Positions 25,552 to 34,169 of a stretch of 64,000 bases of DNA are shown in pieces. Made by a program: the position numbers and the translations under genes. Source of the stretch: an uncultured Rickettsiales bacterium (GTDB lineage Bacteria; Pseudomonadota; Alphaproteobacteria; Micavibrionales; GCA-2720935); NCBI GenBank assembly GCA_950054255.1, contig CATLOR010000001.1:771589-835588 (forward strand), given 5' to 3'. Positions within the stretch are counted from its first letter, which is position 1. The number at the start of each line of letters is the position of its first letter. The notes under the pieces are model-generated. The model was not told the origin of the DNA. It searched no databases and was given only the letters and a program-made list of their open reading frames with translations.

Positions 25552-27015
25552 ATGCCAATTGAGCAAGAAACAGTAGAACAAGTCGAAGCATTGGATAGCT
25601 ATAAATATGGCTTTTCGACAGATATCGAAACGGACAAAGCCCCAAAGGGTTTGAACGAGGATATTATTCGTTTTATTTCTGCCAAGAAACAAGAACCACA
25701 ATGGATGCTTGATTGGCGCTTAAAAGCATTTGAAACATGGAAAAGTATGAAAGAGCCAGATTGGGCTAAATTAAAATATCCAAAGATTGATTATCAAGAT
25801 GCTTATTATTACGCGGCTCCTAAAAGTAAAGAAGGACCAAAAACGTTAGATGACGTTGATCCAGCATTGCTTGATACTTATAAAAAACTGGGTATCCCTT
25901 TGCATGAGCAGGAAATTTTAGCAGGTGTGCAAGAGCGCAAAGTGGCGGTCGATGCTGTTTTTGACTCTGTATCTGTGGCGACAACTTTTAAAGATGAGTT
26001 AAAAAAAGCAGGGGTTATTTTTTGTTCGATTTCCGATGCTATTCGTGAGTATCCTGAATTGGTTCAAAAATATTTAGCTTCAGTTGTCCCCGTGGCGGAT
26101 AACTATTTCGCAGCCCTTAATTGTGCGGTCTTTACAGATGGGTCATTCGTTTATATCCCCGAAGGGGTGCGTTGCCCTATGGAACTCTCAACTTACTTCC
26201 GTATTAATGAACAAAATACAGGACAATTTGAGCGAACGCTTATTATTGCTGAAAAAGGGTCTTATGTATCTTATTTAGAAGGGTGCACAGCACCGATGCG
26301 TGATGAAAATCAACTTCACGCGGCTGTTGTTGAACTTGTCGCATTTGATGATGCAGAAATTAAATACTCAACCGTTCAAAACTGGTATCCAGGAGATGAA
26401 AACGGTAAAGGCGGTATTTATAATTTCGTGACAAAGAGAGGGGCTTGTCGCGGTACACGCTCTAAAATTTCTTGGACGCAAGTTGAAACAGGTTCTGCAA
26501 TTACATGGAAATATCCATCTTGTATTTTACAAGGAGATTATTCAGTAGGAGAGTTTTATTCTGTTGCCATTACGAATAATCATCAACAAGCAGATACGGG
26601 CACAAAGATGACCCATATTGGTAAGGGCACGACATCGCGTATTATTTCAAAAGGAATTTCGGCAGGAAAATCAAATAATACGTATCGTGGTCTTGTGCGT
26701 GTGTTACCAAAAGCGGAAAAAGCGCGTAATTTTACACAATGTGATAGTTTACTCATCGGTCAAACATGTGGGGCTCATACGGTTCCCTATATTGAAAATA
26801 GATGCCATTCAGCTGTTTTAGAACATGAAGCGACAACCTCTAAAATTAGCGAAGATCAAATGTTTTATTGCCGTCAAAGAGGGCTGAGCGAAGAAGAGGC
26901 ATTGGGATTAATCGTTAATGGGTTTTGCCGTGAGGTGATGCAGCATTTACCTATGGAATTTGCTGTTGAGGCTCAAAAATTAATTGAAATTTCACTAGAA
27001 GGAAGCGTTGGTTAA
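25552..27015 (+). CDS. sufB: Fe-S cluster assembly scaffold SufB
   Basis: A 487-residue SufB, the scaffold on which the SufBCD complex builds Fe-S clusters. Recognised by '[20 protein letters not shown]', '[19 protein letters not shown]', the beta-helix core '[20 protein letters not shown]', and the C-terminal '[21 protein letters not shown]', which contains the cysteine (Cys405-equivalent region) used in cluster assembly. Full length for the family. Its stop lies one base before the sufC ATG. Confidence 0.98.
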   Translation: MPIEQETVEQVEALDSYKYGFSTDIETDKAPKGLNEDIIRFISAKKQEPQWMLDWRLKAFETWKSMKEPDWAKLKYPKIDYQDAYYYAAPKSKEGPKTLDDVDPALLDTYKKLGIPLHEQEILAGVQERKVAVDAVFDSVSVATTFKDELKKAGVIFCSISDAIREYPELVQKYLASVVPVADNYFAALNCAVFTDGSFVYIPEGVRCPMELSTYFRINEQNTGQFERTLIIAEKGSYVSYLEGCTAPMRDENQLHAAVVELVAFDDAEIKYSTVQNWYPGDENGKGGIYNFVTKRGACRGTRSKISWTQVETGSAITWKYPSCILQGDYSVGEFYSVAITNNHQQADTGTKMTHIGKGTTSRIISKGISAGKSNNTYRGLVRVLPKAEKARNFTQCDSLLIGQTCGAHTVPYIENRCHSAVLEHEATTSKISEDQMFYCRQRGLSEEEALGLIVNGFCREVMQHLPMEFAVEAQKLIEISLEGSVG

Positions 27016-27016
27016 C

Positions 27017-27766
27017 ATGTTAGAAATTAAAAATTTACATGTAAAAGTTGAAGATAAAGAAATCATCAAGGGATTGGATTTGACGATCCCTGATGGTGAA
27101 GTGCACGCGATTATGGGGCCTAATGGTGCTGGTAAATCAACATTATCATATGTGATTGCTGGGCGCGAAGGGTATGAGGTCACAGGTGGTGATATTCTAC
27201 TTGATGGTGTTTCTATTTTAGACATGGAGCCAGAAGAACGCGCCGCAGCTGGTTTGTTCTTAGCTTTCCAATATCCGTTAGAGATTGCAGGCGTGCCGAC
27301 CAATACATTTTTGAAAACCTGTGTGAATGCTGTGCGTAAATTACGCGGTGAAGAGGAAATGAAACCTGTTGATTTCTTGCGCCTCGTTAAAACAAAAAGC
27401 GCAGAGCTTAATATGGATCCAGAGATGTTAAAACGCGGCTTGAATGTTGGGTTTTCTGGTGGTGAGAAAAAACGAATGGAAGTTTTACAAATGTTAATGC
27501 TTGATCCTAAGATGGCTGTTTTAGATGAAACAGATAGTGGCTTAGACATTGATGCGCTACGCATTGTGGCTCAAGGCGTAAATACGTTGAGAGGTGAAGG
27601 AAAATCGATGTTGGTTATTACACATTATCAGCGCTTGCTTGATTATATTGTGCCAGACCGTGTTCATGTTTTAGCAAAAGGTAGGATTTGTAAAAGCGGT
27701 GATAAAGAGCTCGCACTCGAGCTGGAAGAGAAAGGCTATGGGGAATTTGAAAATGCCGCAGCCTAA
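27017..27766 (+). CDS. sufC: Fe-S assembly ATPase SufC
   Basis: A 249-residue ABC-type ATPase subunit of the cytosolic SufBC2D complex. Walker A '[16 protein letters not shown]', signature '[15 protein letters not shown]', Walker B '[16 protein letters not shown]', where the DETDSGLD form is SufC-specific, and the switch His in '[12 protein letters not shown]'. ATG 27017 is chosen; an upstream TTG would overlap sufB. Its end overlaps the start of sufD by 14 bases. Confidence 0.98.
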   Translation: MLEIKNLHVKVEDKEIIKGLDLTIPDGEVHAIMGPNGAGKSTLSYVIAGREGYEVTGGDILLDGVSILDMEPEERAAAGLFLAFQYPLEIAGVPTNTFLKTCVNAVRKLRGEEEMKPVDFLRLVKTKSAELNMDPEMLKRGLNVGFSGGEKKRMEVLQMLMLDPKMAVLDETDSGLDIDALRIVAQGVNTLRGEGKSMLVITHYQRLLDYIVPDRVHVLAKGRICKSGDKELALELEEKGYGEFENAAA

Positions 27767-28901
27767 AACAGAAAAATTATTGTGGGATTTTGATCTACCA
27801 AACAGGCGTTTGGAAGCGTGGAAATATACATCTTTTGAAAATCTGGCTCAGTTAGATCTTAGAATGCCGTCGAATGATTTAGGGACAGAGACCTTGCCAT
27901 ATGAGCCATCGCCTGTTTTTGAAGAGTCTTACAAAATATTTGTTTTGGATTTTGATGCGTTTTATTTTGATCCTGAACTTGAGCCTTATACATATATGGA
28001 AGAAGCCGATAAGGTAGAGAAAGATTATCTCGTTGATATCAATACCCACTATGCTCAAGATAAATTGAGATTTGTTATCCCTAAAAATACAAAACTTGAA
28101 AAGCCAGTGGAGATTTTTTATTTTGCCGGTGAAACTACGTTGGTGAATGGGCAATTAGAGATAACTCTGGAAGAGGGGGCTGAACTATCTTTGGTTGAAC
28201 ATTATGAAGGTGATAATGGTGCTTTTTCAAATTTTGTAAAAACAATAGATCTTAATCAAGGTTCTGTGATGCATCATACGATGTTTCAATTAGAAGATCA
28301 TGAGTCATGTCATTATCAAAAGACCGAGATTCGAACTCAAGAAAATGCACATTATCATGGCTTTATTGTGAATAATGGCGCTTTAAAAGCCCGTATTGAG
28401 ATAGAAGCAGATATAGTAGGGCAAAATGGATCTGTGAATGTGTCTGGAATCAACTTGATTGATGAAGAACGTTTAAATGATATTACGTTATTTTATAAAC
28501 ATGTGGCAGAAAACTGTAATTCAAGACAACATTTTAAAACCGTTTTGGCAGATAAAGCGACAGGCGTGTTTCAGGGGAAAATTTATGTCGATCAACAAGC
28601 GCAAAAAACAGATGGGTATCAACTGAATAACGCGCTGATTTTATCAGATAAAGCCCAAATGAATTCGAAACCTGAATTAGAAATTTACGCAGATGATGTG
28701 AAATGTTCTCATGGTGCAACAACAGGACAAGTTGATATGGATTCTTTGTTCTATTTACGCTCTCGTGGATTAACAAAAGCACAAGCAACCAGTTTATTAA
28801 TTGAAGCCTTTGTCGGCGAAGCCATTTTGGATATCAAAGATGAGCAAACACAAGGATATGTGAAAAATATTGCCTCTCAATGGTTAGGAGATCATAGATG
28901 A
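27753..28901 (+). CDS. sufD: Fe-S cluster assembly protein SufD
   Basis: A 382-residue SufD, partner of SufB. The N-terminal '[19 protein letters not shown]' is the standard SufD start, and the beta-helix and C-terminal '[20 protein letters not shown]' followed by '[21 protein letters not shown]' are the conserved hallmarks, with the His/Cys pair used in cluster formation ('CSHGAT'). ATG 27753 is preceded by GGGGAA; in-frame starts farther upstream lie deep inside sufC. Overlaps the sufS ATG by four bases (ATGA). Confidence 0.96.
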   Translation: MPQPKTEKLLWDFDLPNRRLEAWKYTSFENLAQLDLRMPSNDLGTETLPYEPSPVFEESYKIFVLDFDAFYFDPELEPYTYMEEADKVEKDYLVDINTHYAQDKLRFVIPKNTKLEKPVEIFYFAGETTLVNGQLEITLEEGAELSLVEHYEGDNGAFSNFVKTIDLNQGSVMHHTMFQLEDHESCHYQKTEIRTQENAHYHGFIVNNGALKARIEIEADIVGQNGSVNVSGINLIDEERLNDITLFYKHVAENCNSRQHFKTVLADKATGVFQGKIYVDQQAQKTDGYQLNNALILSDKAQMNSKPELEIYADDVKCSHGATTGQVDMDSLFYLRSRGLTKAQATSLLIEAFVGEAILDIKDEQTQGYVKNIASQWLGDHR

Positions 28902-30142
28902 TGAAACAAGAAACGCCAATTAGTCTGGCACAAGAAAAGATACGCGCCGCTTTCCCAGCTCTTACGCAAGAGGTGAATGGACGTCCGTTAACGTATTTAG
29001 ATACAGCAGCAAGTGCGTTAAAACCTCAGGCCGTTATTGAGGCGATGAGCGATGTGATGTCTGGATGCTATGCTAATATTCATCGTGGCCTTTATCAGAT
29101 GAGCCAAGAAACAACACGTCGCTTTGAACAAGCACGTGAAGCGGCGGCTTCTTTTTTGAACACACATACATCTAATGAAATTGTTTTTACACGCAACGCA
29201 ACAGAAGCGTTAAATTTGATTGCGACCTCGTGGGCGATGGAAAATTTAGAAGCTGGTGATAAAATTTTACTGACAGAATTAGAACATCACGCCAATATTG
29301 TGCCGTGGCATTTTTTACGCGAGAAAAAAGGCATCGAACTTTTATTCGCACGTGTTGATGAGAATGGGAATTTAGATTTAGATGATTTTGTTGCTAAAGC
29401 AAAAGATACACGTGTAAAACTGGCCTCTTTTGCGCATTTATCAAATGCGTTGGGAACACTGTTACCTGTTGAAAAAATGGTTACAGTCGCAAAGCAATAT
29501 GATGTTGTTACTGTGATTGATGGATGTCAGGCTGTGATGCATGAAAAAGTTGATGTGCGTGCTTTGGGATGTGATTTTTATGTTTTTTCAGGGCATAAAT
29601 TATATGGACCAAGCGGTATTGGCGTTTTATACGGCCGTGAAGATATGTTGAACGCGATGCCTCCTTATCAAGGTGGGGGCGATATGATTGAAACAGTTGC
29701 CTATGATAAAATTTCATATAAGGCAGCTCCTGGACGTTTTGAGGCGGGAACCCCTGCGATTGTTGAAGCGATTGGATTAGCGAGCGCGATCAATTATTTA
29801 GAAGATATTGGCTATGATTATATCTCGCAGCATGAACAAGAACTTTATGCTTATTTATGCAAGCAGATGAGCGCTATTCCTGCGGTGCGTTTGATTGGCG
29901 CAGCAGATGAACGCCAATCTGTTTATTCATTTGTTGTTGATGGGGTGCACCCTCATGATATGGCGACATTACTTGATAAGCAAGGTGTGGCCGTGCGTGT
30001 TGGACATCATTGCGCAGAACCAATCATGACAAAATTAGGCGTGCCTTCTGGAACGATTCGTGCTTCAATAGGGCTATATAATACAAAACAAGATGTAGAT
30101 CGCTTTGTAGAGGCTGTTAAGAAAGCAATTTCATTTTTTTGA
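28898..30142 (+). CDS. sufS: Cysteine desulfurase SufS
   Basis: A 414-residue group II cysteine desulfurase that removes sulfur from cysteine for Fe-S assembly. PLP-lysine in 'VFSGHKLYGPSGIGVLYG', cofactor residues in 'TRNATEALNLIA' and 'ELEHHANIVPWH', and the persulfide cysteine in 'VGHHCAEPIM'. No sufE or sufU gene is in the operon, so the sulfur acceptor must be encoded elsewhere or be unnecessary. Two adjacent ATG codons (28898, 28901) could serve; both give the same protein except for one residue. Confidence 0.98.
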   Translation: MMKQETPISLAQEKIRAAFPALTQEVNGRPLTYLDTAASALKPQAVIEAMSDVMSGCYANIHRGLYQMSQETTRRFEQAREAAASFLNTHTSNEIVFTRNATEALNLIATSWAMENLEAGDKILLTELEHHANIVPWHFLREKKGIELLFARVDENGNLDLDDFVAKAKDTRVKLASFAHLSNALGTLLPVEKMVTVAKQYDVVTVIDGCQAVMHEKVDVRALGCDFYVFSGHKLYGPSGIGVLYGREDMLNAMPPYQGGGDMIETVAYDKISYKAAPGRFEAGTPAIVEAIGLASAINYLEDIGYDYISQHEQELYAYLCKQMSAIPAVRLIGAADERQSVYSFVVDGVHPHDMATLLDKQGVAVRVGHHCAEPIMTKLGVPSGTIRASIGLYNTKQDVDRFVEAVKKAISFF

Positions 30143-30156
30143 TAAGGATATAACCG

Positions 30157-30561
30157 ATGATAATGACTCCTGTTGCAGATACAGAAATGATTAAAAACGC
30201 TCTTGGTGACTCTTATGACATGGAAACACATCCACCGATGTTGCAAGCTCCATTTGATCACCCTTTATGGCCTCAAATGATGAAAGAGATCATGGATGTG
30301 TATGATCCTGAAATCCCTGTGAATATTTATGAGCTTGGGCTTGTTTATTCTATTAAGATTGATGCAGATAATAATGTTCAAGCAGTCATGACTTTGACAG
30401 CGCCTAACTGCCCTGTGGCTGGCGAAATGCCTGGAATGTTGGAGGGTGCAATTGCAAAGGTTGATGGTATTGGCGCTATTCATGTGGAGCTCAGCTTTGA
30501 ACCTGCATGGGAGCCGAGCATGATGTCTGAAACCGCTAAATTACAGTTGAATATGTTTTAA
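30157..30561 (+). CDS. MIP18/DUF59 family protein of the suf operon (SufT-like)
   Basis: A 134-residue protein with a MIP18 domain at ~45-134: 'VYDPEIPVNIYELGLVYSI' and 'MTLTAPNCPVAGEMPGMLE' with the conserved reactive cysteine, then 'VHVELSFEPAWEPSMMSE'-like ending ('FEPAWEPSMMSETAK'). Suf-linked DUF59 proteins assist Fe-S maturation under demand. The first ~40 residues are an extension typical of alphaproteobacterial members. AAGGA at 30144-30148 precedes the ATG; a second in-frame ATG is at 30163. Confidence 0.92.
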   Translation: MIMTPVADTEMIKNALGDSYDMETHPPMLQAPFDHPLWPQMMKEIMDVYDPEIPVNIYELGLVYSIKIDADNNVQAVMTLTAPNCPVAGEMPGMLEGAIAKVDGIGAIHVELSFEPAWEPSMMSETAKLQLNMF

Positions 30562-30585
30562 GAAATGAAAGAGGAGGCAACACAA

Positions 30586-30957
30586 ATGTTTGAACCAAGT
30601 AAACAAGCAATGAGCTTGACACAAGCCGCTGCCGACCAAATAAAAGCGCTGATGGAAAAAAGCGATGAAGATGTTATTGGTCTTCGTGTCGGTGTGAAGA
30701 CAACGGGGTGTTCTGGTATGTCTTACGCGATGGAATATGCAACAGAGATTCGAGATCATGAAGAAGTGGTTGAAGATAAAGGGGTTAAAATAATTATTGA
30801 CCCGAAATCAATTATGTTTTTAATTGGTACAGAAATGGATTATGTAACAGATCGTTTTGGGGCTCATTTTACCTTTAATAACCCAAATGAGGCCGGTCGT
30901 TGCGGATGTGGTGAAAGTTTTCACGTAGAAAAGAAGGAAGACGCACCCAAGCCATGA
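30586..30957 (+). CDS. sufA: A-type Fe-S carrier protein SufA
   Basis: A 123-residue HesB/IscA-type carrier that transfers Fe-S clusters from SufBCD to apo-proteins. The three cluster cysteines are in 'KTTGCSGMSY' and 'GRCGCGESFHV'. ATG 30586 follows AGGAGG (30572-30577) at ideal spacing, so the ATG at 30565, which lies before this ribosome-binding site, is rejected. Last recognisable suf gene; the next gene starts 25 bases on, with no terminator between. Confidence 0.96.
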   Translation: MFEPSKQAMSLTQAAADQIKALMEKSDEDVIGLRVGVKTTGCSGMSYAMEYATEIRDHEEVVEDKGVKIIIDPKSIMFLIGTEMDYVTDRFGAHFTFNNPNEAGRCGCGESFHVEKKEDAPKP

Positions 30958-30982
30958 TAATAATAAAAGAGAGAGAACAGGG

Positions 30983-31420
30983 ATGCATGCATATACAAGA
31001 GATCAAATACATACTCAATTAAGAAATTTAGTACATCAAATGTTTGCCGATTATGGTTTTGATGGAAGCCCTGATAAGTTTTATGTGGCTGTTATGGAAG
31101 GTGTCCAAGATATGACAGTTGAACAAGTTGAAAGTTTATGCGTTTCAGCAGATCCTCATCATGCTTTTATTTTGTGCGCATGGCTATGTCATCAACATGA
31201 TATTATTGTGTCAGATGATCGCTATGTGAATGCTTTCACGCTTGAACGTACTTTCGAAGAGATTGAAGGTGAGTGCGATAATATTGATGATTTATTATAT
31301 GATTTTGGGGATGAATTACTCAAGCATATGAACCGTTTTGATCAAGTGAGCAAATTGCTAGAAAATAGATCAACAGCCAAAAAATATAAGAACAGAGTGT
31401 CGTCTGCTTTTAGACCGTAG
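30983..31420 (+). CDS. Unknown protein, first of four tandem paralogs
   Basis: A 145-residue soluble protein of unknown function. By eye it shares an outline with the next three proteins: an N-terminal helix ('TRDQIHTQLRNLVHQM', residues 5-20), a central hydrophobic helix with Cys/Trp/His ('ILCAWLCHQHD', 63-73), an acidic turn ('FEEI', 91-94) and a C-terminal amphipathic helix ('ELLKHMNRFD', 111-120; 'KLLENR', 124-129). The N-terminal helix is closest to that of the third copy. No signal peptide or membrane segment. Starts 25 bases after sufA with no terminator between, so it may be in the suf transcript. Confidence 0.78.
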   Translation: MHAYTRDQIHTQLRNLVHQMFADYGFDGSPDKFYVAVMEGVQDMTVEQVESLCVSADPHHAFILCAWLCHQHDIIVSDDRYVNAFTLERTFEEIEGECDNIDDLLYDFGDELLKHMNRFDQVSKLLENRSTAKKYKNRVSSAFRP

Positions 31421-31438
31421 GAATATTGAGGTTAAAGC

Positions 31439-31882
31439 ATGTATTCATATGATTTAAAAGAAATAGAGGATGAAATCTATTGGTGTTACGAGGTCATTTT
31501 TGATGCGCGTGGCTACACTTTAGAAGAAATCGAAAAAAATTATGAAACCTGTAGAACATATGCTTGGGGTTGTCCTCAGAATAAACGGTATTTTTCTAGA
31601 GAAGAAATGAGTGTTGTTGATCATGATTTACTTATGATTATTGATAGCTTAATAATGCTTGGACAGCACGAACGTTTAACCTCGCGCTATGACTCTAAGC
31701 TCAGTAATAAGATTGTTTTTGATATCAGTTTAGAAGAAATTAGACTGCGTGATGGTGTTTTTGTATCGACGTTACTTGCCTCTTTAAAACATCAAATTGA
31801 ACGTCATTCTAATCGATTAACGACAATTGTATCTCGATTAGAAAATAAAGGGAAAACACTGAAATATGGAGGTATATTATGA
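31439..31882 (+). CDS. Unknown protein, second of four tandem paralogs
   Basis: A 147-residue soluble protein. It matches its neighbours at corresponding positions: 'YDLKEIEDEI' (4-13), the central helix 'MIIDSLIMLGQHERL' (66-80), 'KIVFDISLEEI' (91-101), 'SLKHQIERHSNRL' (115-127) and 'SRLENK' (132-137). The N-terminus is most like the fourth copy. It lies 18 bases after the first copy, and its stop overlaps the next start (ATGA). No known domain or catalytic motif recognised; the helical, charged character would suit protein-protein interaction. Confidence 0.78.
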   Translation: MYSYDLKEIEDEIYWCYEVIFDARGYTLEEIEKNYETCRTYAWGCPQNKRYFSREEMSVVDHDLLMIIDSLIMLGQHERLTSRYDSKLSNKIVFDISLEEIRLRDGVFVSTLLASLKHQIERHSNRLTTIVSRLENKGKTLKYGGIL

Positions 31883-32310
31883 TGCTCCAGCCTAATACAT
31901 CCGAACAGATCAAAACGGAATTAAGACGTTTGGTTTATCTTATGCAAGCCTATTCAGGAATTCCATTTCATAGAAGAAGTGTGCAGGCACGTTCTTTGGC
32001 AACATCCTCCTTTCTTTCTCGTGCGGATATAACAAAAATAAATGCACAAGGAAAAGGCACACACTATCATCTTGCTATGTGTCAATGGATGTTAAAATAT
32101 CACGAAGAATGCGTTCAGAAATATCCGAAATTAAGTAAAGATATTTATTTAAATATTGAGGTTAAACCAGTACCACCACATATGCTTTATGCTCCAGCGG
32201 CTATTGCTTATATAACGGATGAGTTGATAGAGCATACAATACGCCTTGATGATATGATTGAGAAACTAGAAAGAAAAAGGCCACGTTATAAGTCTTACAG
32301 AATAAAATAA
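31879..32310 (+). CDS. Unknown protein, third of four tandem paralogs
   Basis: A 143-residue soluble protein. 'TSEQIKTELRRLVYLM' (7-22) is plainly similar to the first copy's 'TRDQIHTQLRNLVHQM'; the central 'LAMCQWMLKYHEE' (65-77) mirrors its 'ILCAWLCHQHD', and 'KLSKDIYLNIEV' (84-95), 'DELIEHTIRLDDM' (114-126) and 'KLERKR' (129-134) continue the family pattern. GGAGG at 31868-31872 supports an ATG at 31879 or 31882. Overlaps the second copy by four bases, implying coupled translation. Function unknown. Confidence 0.78.
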   Translation: MMLQPNTSEQIKTELRRLVYLMQAYSGIPFHRRSVQARSLATSSFLSRADITKINAQGKGTHYHLAMCQWMLKYHEECVQKYPKLSKDIYLNIEVKPVPPHMLYAPAAIAYITDELIEHTIRLDDMIEKLERKRPRYKSYRIK

Positions 32311-32323
32311 AAAAAGGTAAATA

Positions 32324-32791
32324 ATGGAATTTCACAGATATAATATTGATGACATTGAGAAGCAATTAATTGCCTATGTTCATTCACAAGTTTTCTTAGT
32401 GTCATATCAGCAAGTCCTTTCAAATATTGAAAAAATAAAAAGAGAAGTTTCATTAGAAGATAATGAGCGCATTTCTTATCTGAAATCTGTTAATAACCCA
32501 AATGAGATGGTTGATATTATGTGCATGTTGCATGCGCATAGAAGACTCTCAAGCCATGATGACTTGACATCATATATTTTCTTAAATGCATCAAAGGATG
32601 ATATGCAATCAGAAAGAGGGTATGATGGAATTGTTTTATTGTACAAAGAGTTAAAAAAACATATTGAACGTCTTAAATATGCGCGTCAGAAAGTAGAGAA
32701 GAGAGAGGCCGAGAAAGTAATGCAGAGCATGATTGATCGAGCAAAAAGTGCGACAAGAATAGCGCGTCCACAAAAAAAGCACCATCTATGA
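32324..32791 (+). CDS. Unknown protein, fourth of four tandem paralogs
   Basis: A 155-residue soluble protein. Shared positions: 'YNIDDIEKQL' (6-15), 'DIMCMLHAHRRL' (64-75), 'LTSYIFLNASKDDM' (81-94), 'KELKKHIERLKYA' (108-120) and 'KVEKRE' (123-128). It has a longer basic C-terminal tail than the others ('SATRIARPQKKHHL'). Starts 13 bases after the third copy, preceded by 'AAAAAGGTAAATA'. The operon ends here in a bidirectional terminator whose stem begins inside the last codons. Function unknown. Confidence 0.78.
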   Translation: MEFHRYNIDDIEKQLIAYVHSQVFLVSYQQVLSNIEKIKREVSLEDNERISYLKSVNNPNEMVDIMCMLHAHRRLSSHDDLTSYIFLNASKDDMQSERGYDGIVLLYKELKKHIERLKYARQKVEKREAEKVMQSMIDRAKSATRIARPQKKHHL

Positions 32792-32804
32792 ATGGTGCTT
32801 TTTT
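32773..32804. terminator. Bidirectional terminator between the paralog operon and rpmG
   Basis: AAAAAAGCACCAT (32773-32785) and ATGGTGCTTTTTT (32792-32804) are perfect reverse complements around a six-base loop. The A-run and T-run make a poly-U tail on both strands, serving the plus-strand paralog operon and minus-strand rpmG. The stop codon of the fourth paralog lies in the loop (32789-32791). Confidence 0.9.
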
Positions 32805-32825
32805 ATAAAACTTTATCAAAAGGTC

Positions 32826-32990
32826 TTATTTAATTTTACCTTCTTTATACTCAACATGCTTGTTAACAAAAGGATCGTATTTACGCTTTGTCATTTTTTC
32901 AGGCATATTTGTTGGGTTTTTCTTTGTTACATAAAAATGTCCGCTTTCTGTGCTGTTTAGGCGGATTTTAATTGTTTTTGCTTTAGCCAT
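32826..32990 (-). CDS. rpmG: 50S ribosomal protein L33
   Basis: A 54-residue L33. The translation starts '[20 protein letters not shown]', continues '[20 protein letters not shown]' and ends 'EGKIK', the alphaproteobacterial form without the zinc CxxC pairs found in some other L33 proteins. Too short for a simple ORF cut-off, but the identity is clear. Divergent from the CobT-like gene and convergent with the paralog operon. A component of the large subunit near the E site. Confidence 0.97.
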   Translation of the reverse strand: MAKAKTIKIRLNSTESGHFYVTKKNPTNMPEKMTKRKYDPFVNKHVEYKEGKIK

Positions 32991-33095
32991 GAGTTAAATC
33001 CTTATCTAACGCTATTTATAAAAATGCTATTGAAGGCTAGAAAATACTGGAATAAACATAAAAGTCAAGAAAATTGTCAAGAAAAGGCTCAAAAA

Positions 33096-33875
33096 ATGAC
33101 AAAACATCAAGAAACAGCTCAAGATCAAACTTTTTCATATGCGGTGATGGCCGAAACAATCGAAAAAATCTGCCAGCATAGCGCTCAGCTACCAGATCTA
33201 GCGATTGAAACGACGGGTGATACCAGCATTGACTGGTTTTTAAATACACAACGTTTAAATCCGCCGAAATTAGATCATACACGCTTGTCTTTGTTCGTGT
33301 CTGGCCATCGTGTACAAACAGATTATAAAATTGTTGTAGAGGGCGGTTCTGCTCTTACATCTTATATTGAAGCGATTGATGCAGATTTAAGAGTATTTGA
33401 GTTATCAGATAATGAAAGTGGGACACTTTCTGAGCGTGAAGCGGTTCTCGCTATGACCTATGGTATGATGAATGTAGAAGAAGGTCTGCACGCGTTGGTT
33501 TTACATGGGGTTATGAATGAAGGTGAAACATTCCCAATACCTGAGTTTAAGACAGTTGATGAGGCTTTTTCTTATATAGAAATGCATGGGACTGATCGTT
33601 TAGCAGCCTTAATCGGGAGCATTCTTGCCGCAAGAATGGGTAATATTCCTGTTTTCTTAAGTGGAGAGCTCGCGCTAATTTCTGTGCGTATTTTAGGTAA
33701 TATTGATCCTATATTGACGACACATTGTTTATATGCTGGCTTGGTTAAATGTCGTGAAAAAGAAATCTTGGGATCTTTAGAGGTGATGATCATTGATGCT
33801 GATTCAGAGCCTGTGATCGCGAGTGCCGCTATAACAATGATACAGCAATGGCAGACGCTTTTTTATCAATCTTGA
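33096..33875 (+). CDS. CobT-like protein without the catalytic motifs
   Basis: A 259-residue protein that resembles nicotinate-nucleotide:dimethylbenzimidazole phosphoribosyltransferase (CobT) over most of its length: 'LSLFVSGHRVQTD' parallels the 'vvFAGDHGV' block, 'LSEREAVLAMTYGMMNVEEG' the following helix, and 'LAALIGSILAARMGNIPVFL' the conserved 'AAxxGAxLAAxxxRIPVvLDG' block. It lacks the 'EMGIGNTT' motif and the 'GEGSGA' segment that holds the catalytic Glu, and is ~90 residues shorter than CobT. No cobalamin gene is nearby. ATG 33096 is chosen, with AAAGG at 33084-33088; an upstream ATG at 33024 adds a low-complexity stretch. Confidence 0.75.
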   Translation: MTKHQETAQDQTFSYAVMAETIEKICQHSAQLPDLAIETTGDTSIDWFLNTQRLNPPKLDHTRLSLFVSGHRVQTDYKIVVEGGSALTSYIEAIDADLRVFELSDNESGTLSEREAVLAMTYGMMNVEEGLHALVLHGVMNEGETFPIPEFKTVDEAFSYIEMHGTDRLAALIGSILAARMGNIPVFLSGELALISVRILGNIDPILTTHCLYAGLVKCREKEILGSLEVMIIDADSEPVIASAAITMIQQWQTLFYQS

Positions 33876-33931
33876 AAGACATAATAAAAACGGTTACTGT
33901 ATGTTGATAATTTAAAATAAGGGAGAAAGTT

Positions 33932-34168
33932 ATGAAAGCTTTAGGCGCAGATTTAGTTGCTTTTCTTAACGCAAAGCCAGGCGGATCGCAATATTTACGT
34001 GACACGATGTTGCGTCATCAAACAGCTCACTCTAACCCCAGACATAAATTAAAAAGCGAGTTTGATATCGTATCGGCTATGGCTGAATTTAAAGAAATAC
34101 AGCAAAAAGCACATGATCGAAAGCTACATGTGAGAGTAGGGCGTCTTTTAAAGAAATGCTTTGGTTAA
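33932..34168 (+). CDS. Small basic hypothetical protein
   Basis: A 78-residue basic protein, not recognised. It starts 'MKALGADLVAFLNAKPGGSQ' and ends with the basic 'RVGRLLKKCFG'. GGGAGAAA at 33921-33928 is a good ribosome-binding site. It follows the CobT-like gene by 56 bases and converges with the P-loop kinase gene with one base between stops. No signal peptide; the basic character and size would be compatible with nucleic-acid binding, but there is no direct evidence. Confidence 0.65.
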   Translation: MKALGADLVAFLNAKPGGSQYLRDTMLRHQTAHSNPRHKLKSEFDIVSAMAEFKEIQQKAHDRKLHVRVGRLLKKCFG

Positions 34169-34169
34169 A

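Noticed and set aside
26995..27564. Long antisense frame over sufC
   Set aside because: Shadow of the SufC reading frame with Ser/Ile-rich, unlike-protein content.
30565..30585. Earlier ATG for sufA
   Set aside because: It lies before the strong AGGAGG that serves the ATG at 30586.
33024..33095. N-terminal extension of the CobT-like gene
   Set aside because: Lys/Gln-rich repeat-like start without family support; ATG 33096 has a ribosome-binding site.
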